60,000 nucleotides of DNA, taken from contig NC_081415.1 of NCBI RefSeq assembly GCF_030272615.1, forward strand, positions 510,701,873-510,761,872. Reading direction: 5' to 3'. The notes below the pieces were generated by a model. The model ran no database searches and was not told the origin of the DNA. It worked only from the letters and a program-made list of their open reading frames with translations. The first letter of the stretch is position 1. Every line of letters starts with the position of its first letter. A program made the position numbers and the translations under genes. Source of the DNA: Cryptomeria japonica. Lineage: Eukaryota; Streptophyta; Pinopsida; Cupressales; Cupressaceae. Positions 54,210-60,000 of the stretch are shown in pieces.

Positions 54210-56587
54210 TTGATTTCAATCATATCCAATTTTTTTAAGACTAAAAATGAATCAAGATCACAGCTTGTATTGGAAGCTATTGGGTGGAATAGTGAGGCTC
54301 ACAAACAAGTAGAGAAGGCTTGTGCAAAATTTTGGTACTATAACAAACTTCTCCCTTCAACGTGGCAAGGAGTCCATATTGGGAGAGCTTGATAACAACA
54401 GTGACAATTGCAGGGAAAGGGTTCAAGGCCCTTATTCCAAAAGATTTAAGTGGCAAGTTGCTTCAAGATGAAATTGTAGATGTAAAAGAAATGGTGGAAG
54501 TTGAAAAGAAGCAATGGCAAAAGTGTGGCTGCTCAATTCTTTCAGATGACTGGATAGATGGAAGAAACCACTCTTATCAATTTTATGATGGTTTCAAATG
54601 GTGTGATGGTTTTTTTGAAGTCAATTAATGCCTCCAATATAATAAAGGATGCAGAAAATTTCAGCTTGATGATGGAGGAGGTTGTTTTAGAGGTGGGCAT
54701 AGACAATGTTGTTCAAGTTGTTACTAAGAATGTAGCAGCATATGTGGCAGCTGGAAGGTTGCTTCAGGAGAGGCATCCAACACTTAATTTGACCCCTAGC
54801 TCATTGCCTTGACCTTCTTTTGGAGGACATAGGCAAAATTGATTTGGTGAAACCAATTGTAGAAGAAGCAAGAGATATAACAAAACATATATATAATCAT
54901 CCATGGGTTCTTCAATTGATGAGAGAGCACACCAAGGGCAAAGAACTTGTGCGATCAGGAGCTACAAGGTTTGCAACAAATTTCCTAACATTGCAAAGGG
55001 TTGCTAGTTTATTGAATCCCTCAAAGTAAATGTTTGTGAGTCAACCATGGGTAGACTCAACTTACTCAAAGAAGGCTGATGGAGAAAAGATTGTCAAAAT
55101 AATTTTTTATGGTGAATTTGTAACTAGAGCATTAGAGATTGTCAAGGTAACTTAATTTAATTTCATATTGTATCCTTTATTTCTAATTTTAAACTTTAGA
55201 AGTATTTTGTTTCATTGTAAGTTGTAAGTTAAATTTGTTTGTACTTTGTACTTTATAGGTGACTAAGCTGTTGGTGAGGGTGATGGTGATAAAATTGTGA
55301 TGGGATATATATATATATACGAGGCAATGAATAGGGCCAAAGAGGCCATCCAACACTATTATAGGGGGGATGCAAAGATTTGCCCCTTTTCAGGACATCA
55401 TTGATCAAAGGTAGAACAATCAACTCCAACCCATTCATGCAGTGGGGTACTTTCTCAACCTCAAGTTCTACTTCTTTGGTAGCTTCACGGATGCTAATGG
55501 GGAGGTTATGGAGGGCCTATTCACATGTATTGAGAGGATGACACCTAAATGCAACAAGAGACCTCATCCTTTTAGAGTTGCAGAATTACAAGACAGCTAG
55601 GGGGAAATTTTATTCTTCCAACTCATGTATATGAGGAAGAGAGATCCGAACACCAAGTAAGAAAAGTGAACCCTTATATTATGCAAGTTATGAATTACAA
55701 TTATTGATAGAATCTTGTTTATTTACAAAAAAAATGAATATCTTATTTGCAGGTTCTTGGTTGAAAGATTTTTGTGGAAATACCCCAAATTTGCAAAAGC
55801 TAGCCCTTCGAATTGTCTCAACCTTGTGCTTTTGGCTGTGAGCGCAACTAGAGTTTGTTTGATGCCATTCACACGAAAAAGTGTAATAAGTTGACTCAAA
55901 AACACCTCAATGATCTTGTTTTTGTGCAATATATGTTGGGAAAACTATTGTTAGTGTTCACATGTTTGTTAGAATTATAGGATGCATATAAAAGTATTTG
56001 TTAGTTTGTTTAGGAGCTTGTATATTTACGTGTGTTTGTTATAGTTTGGTTATTTGTTATCCCATGATGTAAGGGATTTGTTACGGGAGTTCTTCAATAA
56101 TATAGGAGATCCAATTCCTATATATTAGCATATGTAATCTATGATTGATGAAACAAAGCGAGTGAAATAGAGAAGCGCATTATTAGTGTCAATAAAATCT
56201 ACCATCTTTTGTATGCTGCTCTGAAATTTAATAATATAACCTCAGCTTCGCACAAGAAAGGTGCAGGACCAGCCTGACAAACTCATTGATTTGGATGACA
56301 TTGATCCCTATGGTGATTGGACTAGGTAGGATGATGAGGACCCCTTATTTACAGAGGATGAGATTGCTGATATTGAAAGGGAAGCTATGGAGGATGTGGC
56401 TGCAGCAGAAGCAGGGGAGATTGGATTGGATGACATTGATATGGTGGAGGAGGAGCCACTACCACTTACCAGCATGGTGGAGCCACAAGCACAATCTTCT
56501 ATACCAAGCAGAGAGCTAGATTCGAGTGCGAGGACCATACCCTCTACTTCCCATTATTTCTCTAGTGCGGGGAAGAGGAAGATGTAG
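54210..56587 (+). pseudogene. hAT3 transposase, near-complete but split
   Basis: 54362-54628: SPYWESLITTVTIAGKGFKA and ILSDDWIDGRNHSY. 54690-54812: NVVQVVTKNVAAYVAAGRLL then a stop where the tryptophan-proline-cysteine block is expected. 54810-55029: LLEDIGKIDLVKPIVEEARD, NHPWVLQLMREHTKGKELVR, SGATRFATNFLTL. 55370-55650: FAPFQDIIDQR, NNQLQPIHAVGYFLN, MEGLFTCIERM. A likely intron runs from GTAAGAAAAG (55657) to TTATTTGCAG (55751), then FLVERFLWKYPKF. The dimerisation motif is split by a 300-base insertion at 55934. The tail at 56270-56587 is acidic and ends SSAGKRKM. Stops and frameshifts are moderate. The N-terminal BED finger is missing, since an LTR-like block ends just upstream at 54165. 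Confidence 0.85.
55934..56233 (+). mobile_element. 300-bp insertion in hAT3, target duplication ATATA
   Basis: It begins TGTTGGGAAAAC and ends near TTTAATA, flanked by ATATA at 55929-55933 and 56234-56238. Removing it and one ATATA restores a typical hAT motif (QYNL followed by an arginine-rich stretch in one frame). Contains TATATATTAG and is noncoding. The start fits a small LTR; the end lacks the usual CA, so a short solo LTR with a mutated end or a TRIM/SINE-like element are alternatives. Confidence 0.7.
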
Positions 56588-57254
56588 AAACTTGTAATGT
56601 CTAAGTTGCCTAGATATGGAATTTATGATTATGATTTTCAAATACAATCATCGTAAATTCATAATAGTTATTAGTTAGGAGCTAGCTATTGTATCCAATT
56701 CCACTATCTAGCTTCGTATGATGATGCCATTTGTAATCCACATGTATTGAACAATCAAATTTAATAGACAACACTTCCTCATGGTTTTTAGACTCATTTG
56801 ATACATTTTGTAATTGAATTTTGCAACAAAAAAAAAAAAAAATTGTTTTTATAAGAAATTTCAATACTTTTTAAGTTGCCAAGTCAAACAATTTGGGCTT
56901 GCTGAGTACTCTCTGAGTCCAAGCTTGCGATCTATTAGGTGCTATATCTATTGGATGGGTTACTTTCTATTGGCATTGGAAGCATATCATCTTGTGGCAG
57001 GGAAATAGTTATGAACTAAAGCCATTAAGTTATTCTTTTGGGGTGGGGGGTATAGTCATGAACTGATGCCATTAAGTTATTTGCGTGTGTGGGCCCCCCT
57101 TAATTAATCAGCCTGCTAGCCCTTCCCCTACAATTTGGCTTGTAGTAGGCGGGGGGGGGTAGATTACTACTCTAAAGGGGGGGTTGGGGGGCTAAAGTAT
57201 CACCTTGCAGAATAATTAGGAGGAGGGGGGGGGTTAGTTCGAATAGTAGGGCCC
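56588..57254 (+). other. hAT3 3' flank and G-rich stretch
   Basis: 56588-56950 is the 3' untranslated and subterminal part of hAT3 (poly-A run at 56828-56841, GAGTACTCTCTGAGTCC motifs near 56905). 56995-57095 holds an imperfect duplication of ATAGTYATGAACTRANGCCA. 57150-57235 has three long G runs. No gene. Confidence 0.5.
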
Positions 57255-58350
57255 TATCATGTCCCCTCCTTGATCGTCATATATATATCAATTATTATTA
57301 TTACTTAATATAATTACTGACGAATGATTTATTGAAATTTAACTATTTATTTATTTATTAAATATTATTATTCATATTTGTTTAAATAATAATAATATTC
57401 TTGAAATATTATTATATTATGATCATCTGGAAATATTATAAAGGAATATTACATATTAATATATTAATGATATTATTAATAAAAAAAGCAATAATATCTG
57501 TAATATATTAATGATATTATTAATTTAATGTGTAAATATTTAATAAATTAATCTTAATCATGAAATAAACTAAACCATCCCACTAAGAAAGATTCAATCA
57601 TAATCGACATTTGATTAAACAAATTATGCAAGACATTGATTGGAATCAAATTGACTAAGCCATATGAAGATCCTTAACCAAGATCATCAACAGCCTTCCG
57701 TTTCCACAATCGCTGATCAAGAGGAATCGTATATCTGAGACAGCACCGATGTTTCCATAAAAGCAATGGATTACATCAAGAGAGTATAATTAACAAACAA
57801 CAATCTGTATATATTGAAGCCTCCATGAGCATTTATATCAAACATGAAGCAAAATAGACATTAATGTCATCATTATCAAATGCTGTTAATTAATAAATTA
57901 GTTATCCACATAAGGTGCGATTACCATGAAATTCAAATAGTCAAATGGTGCGACTTGTAGATAAGAGTAATTTAATTAATGAAGAGGTGTCTCATGAAAA
58001 GGTTAATACGATGAGATGTCTCCCTTCGTAAAGAAACTGGAAGCTATAAAAAGAATATTAAATGAGAATTGAAAGGGGCGGGAGGATATTGGATGGGATA
58101 GCCGTCGATTAGATGAGAACTATTAAGTTACAGGCAGTAACATCCTTGTTTGGTGGTATGCATGGGAACATGCTTAACACGTAAGATTAACATATAGAGT
58201 CTGATAATGTTTTATACGGAATTTATGGGTAACATTAATATAAACTGCAATACGTTTCTATATATTAATTAATACATTAATTAATATAGAGTCTGATAAG
58301 TTGAGAAAGACTAATATAGACCTTGTATATATATATTAATATATATATTA
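57255..58350 (+). mobile_element. LTR Y4, truncated
   Basis: It starts TATCATGTCCCCTCCTTGATC, which is the Y2 right end read in reverse with one terminal change (TG to TA). It continues AT-rich for about 1.1 kb and lacks the TATA region and the hairpin row, so it is a 5' fragment in plus orientation. A 38-base phrase (CATTAATTAATATAGAGTCT and following) occurs at about 58275 and again at about 58487. The bases before the start are GGCCC. Confidence 0.65.
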
Positions 58351-58352
58351 GA

Positions 58353-58480
58353 GAAACAAAAATCGCTCAAACTTGGCGAGTCCGAGTCACCCCCCACGAG
58401 TTAAACAAACTCAGACTCGGACTCAATCGAGTCCAAGGGCAAACTTGCCAACTCGGCGATTTTGCCCAAATAAGACTAAT
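58353..58480. repeat. Palindromic GACTCG-rich insert, MITE-like
   Basis: AAAATCGC near the left and GCGATTTT near the right are inverted repeats, with CTTGGCGAGTCCGAGTC and GACTCGGACTC inside. The block is about 110-130 bases and lies between two copies of a 38-base direct repeat. Its motif content matches the subterminal regions of the hAT elements, so it may be a very short non-autonomous hAT. Confidence 0.5.
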
Positions 58481-60000
58481 GCAATACATTAATTAATATA
58501 GAGTCTGATAAGTTGAGAAGACTACCTCACCCTTGCCCCTACAAGGTCTCATGGCTCACACAAGGACAACAAGCTGTTGTGGAAGAGCAGGCTTGGGTAG
58601 AGTTCCAGATTGGAACCTATAGAGATAAGTTGATGTTTGACATTGCAAAGATGGATGCTTGTCACCTCCTATTTGGGAGACCATGGCAGTTTGACTTGAA
58701 GGCACAACATGATGGTGTTAGAAACACATACTCCATCACCAAGGATGGTAAAGTGATTGAGTTGCTACCTTTAATGGAGAATGATGAGGAGACCAAACAA
58801 AAGGTAGCCAAGGTGTTGATATTAGGAAGGAAGCAATTCTTGAAGAACATGGCAAATGAAGACATGGTCTGTTATGCCCTTATCCCTATTCAAACAGTAG
58901 CCAAGGTGGAGAGGTCTGAGGATAAGAAAGAGGACAGATTGAGATTGATTGACCCTGCAGTGCAGCAGCTACTAGACAAATACAAGGGTGTCATCTCTGA
59001 TGGCATGCCAAGGTCACTACCTCCCATGAGGGATATAAACCATTGTATAGACCTTATACTTGGATCCACATTGCCTAATAAAGCAGCATACAAGCTCACA
59101 CCGGATCAGAATGTTGAGATGGAAAAACAGGTTGAAGAATTGTTGCAGTCTGGATTGATTGGCAAAAGTTTGAGCCCATGTGCAGTCCCTACAGTCTTGG
59201 CACCTAAGAAGGAAGGCACTTGGAGGCTTTGCACCAACTCAAGAGCTATCAACAAGATTACTATCAGGTATAGGTTTCCAATGCCTAGGATTGAGGATTT
59301 GTTAAATTGTTTGGGGGGTGCTAGATATTTTACAAAAATTGATTTAAAAAGTGGCTATCATCAGATTAGGATTAGGTCGGGAGATGAGTGGAAGACTGCT
59401 TTTAAAACAAATGAGGGGTTGTATGAGTGGAAAGTCATGCCCTTTGGCTTATCCAATGCACCTAGTACCTTTATGAGGTTAATGAATGAAGTCTTGAGGG
59501 ATTTCATAGGGAAATTTGTTATAGTCTACCTAGATGACATTCTAGTTTTCAGTCAAACCAAAGGAGAACATCTAAAGCATGTAGACCTGGTCCTAAGAAG
59601 ATTGTATGAAGAGCAATTAATGATCAACTTGGAAAAGTGTTTCTTTATGCAGGAAGAGATCATTTACTTGGGATTTGTAATCTCATATGGTGAATTGAAA
59701 ATGGATCAAGAAAAGGTGAGTGCCATATTGTCTTGGCCTACACCTAGGACAATGAATGATGTCAGAAGTTTCCATGGCTTAGCTACCTTCTATAGGAAGT
59801 TTATAAGGGGCTTTAGCCATATTTGTGCTCCTATGCTTGATACCATAAAAGGAGGACAAAAGTGCAGGTTCCATTGGACAAAAGAAGCAGATAACTCCTT
59901 TGAAACATTGAAGAGGAAAGTTGCAGAGCAGCCGGTCCTTGCCCTACCTGATTTCAACAAAATCTTCCAAGTGGAGTGTGATGCTAGTCATATGGCCATT
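58480..60000 (+). CDS. pol: Ty3/Gypsy pol: protease end, reverse transcriptase, RNase H start (partial)
   Basis: Continuous open frame from after a stop at 58477-58479 to the window edge, 507 codons, no stops. Family homology starts at about 58525; the first ATG is 58633. The first part is the end of the retropepsin domain (MDACHLLFGRPWQFD); its catalytic D-S/T-G part is missing. Reverse transcriptase follows: EGTWRLCTNSRAINKI, FTKIDLKSGYHQI (first catalytic aspartate), MPFGLSNAPSTF, and the YLDD catalytic box (FVIVYLDDILVF), all intact. RNase H begins with FHWTKEADNSFETLKRK and VECDASH at the edge. The RT copies genomic RNA into DNA in virus-like particles. Gag and most of protease are absent upstream, where the frame joins a truncated LTR, so this may be a rearranged copy. 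It is by far the best preserved coding sequence in the window and probably the youngest layer. The C-terminal part lies beyond the window. Confidence 0.93.

Noticed and set aside
58662-59099. Minus-strand frames opposite pol
   Set aside because: Shadows of the intact reverse transcriptase frame.
1-60000. tRNA, rRNA or other structured RNA genes
   Set aside because: No cloverleaf boxes or rRNA-like segments seen by eye; the tRNA-like strings found are retrotransposon primer sites.

Overview
This looks like nuclear DNA of a plant with a very repeat-rich genome. I favour a gymnosperm, probably a conifer. The reasons are AT-rich sequence, no operons, plant Ty3/Gypsy, Ty1/Copia and hAT coding remains, methionine-tRNA-type primer sites, plant-like TATA boxes, and almost no host coding sequence. 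The lineage call is inference. The window is a set of nested transposons of different ages. I see no complete host gene, rRNA, tRNA or CRISPR array.

Layout. 1-976: end of a Copia-like LTR with eight degenerate copies of a short motif. 977-6050: minus-strand element whose 5' arm (6050 to 3384) holds tandem hairpin repeats, followed by decayed copy 1 of an unrecognised protein (called here the 'WMFYF family' after a conserved motif), cut by a second LTR-like block. 6056-6456 and 14887-15060: two halves of a Gypsy gag on the minus strand. They are split by an 8.4-kb insertion at 6457-14886 flanked by GGCCC. That insertion carries copy 2 of the WMFYF gene, which is itself split by a solo LTR (9573-11632, target duplication TCTCG). 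15938-17719, 18049-20691 (solo LTR, target duplication GAATA) and 20700-24053: further LTRs. 26065-27949: internally deleted Gypsy element with primer site, integrase fragment, polypurine tract and 3' LTR containing a CGTACG minisatellite. 28370-30385: solo LTR with target duplication CAACC. 30450-31290: small hAT derivative. About 31400-36413: minus-strand Copia remnant split by another LTR of the same family (33272-34955). 36540-43257: Gypsy integrase in two pieces, with an LTR (36930-38518) and a hAT transposase (39308-42594) between them. 43258-48677: WMFYF copy 3 with its long 5' arm (minus). 49126-49191: one clean exon-like fragment that may derive from a host gene. 49920-51890 and 54210-56587: two more hAT transposase pseudogenes; the second is split by a 300-bp insertion with target duplication ATATA. 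57255 to the end: a truncated LTR joined to a Gypsy pol reading frame that is open to the window edge and keeps the reverse transcriptase YLDD motif. It is the only long intact coding sequence here.

Most noteworthy: (1) the WMFYF family, three diverged copies of a large protein (about 850 codons by my count) that sit downstream of long LTR-like arms and have no gag or pol beside them, which suggests a single-gene LTR element; (2) one LTR family, present four times, whose copies (three examined) carry a row of CTTGG...CCAAG stem-loops in the transcribed part; (3) a tandem array of GTCTGGAT...ATCCAGAC hairpins in the copy 1 arm. All boundaries and homologies were read by eye, without alignments or database searches.
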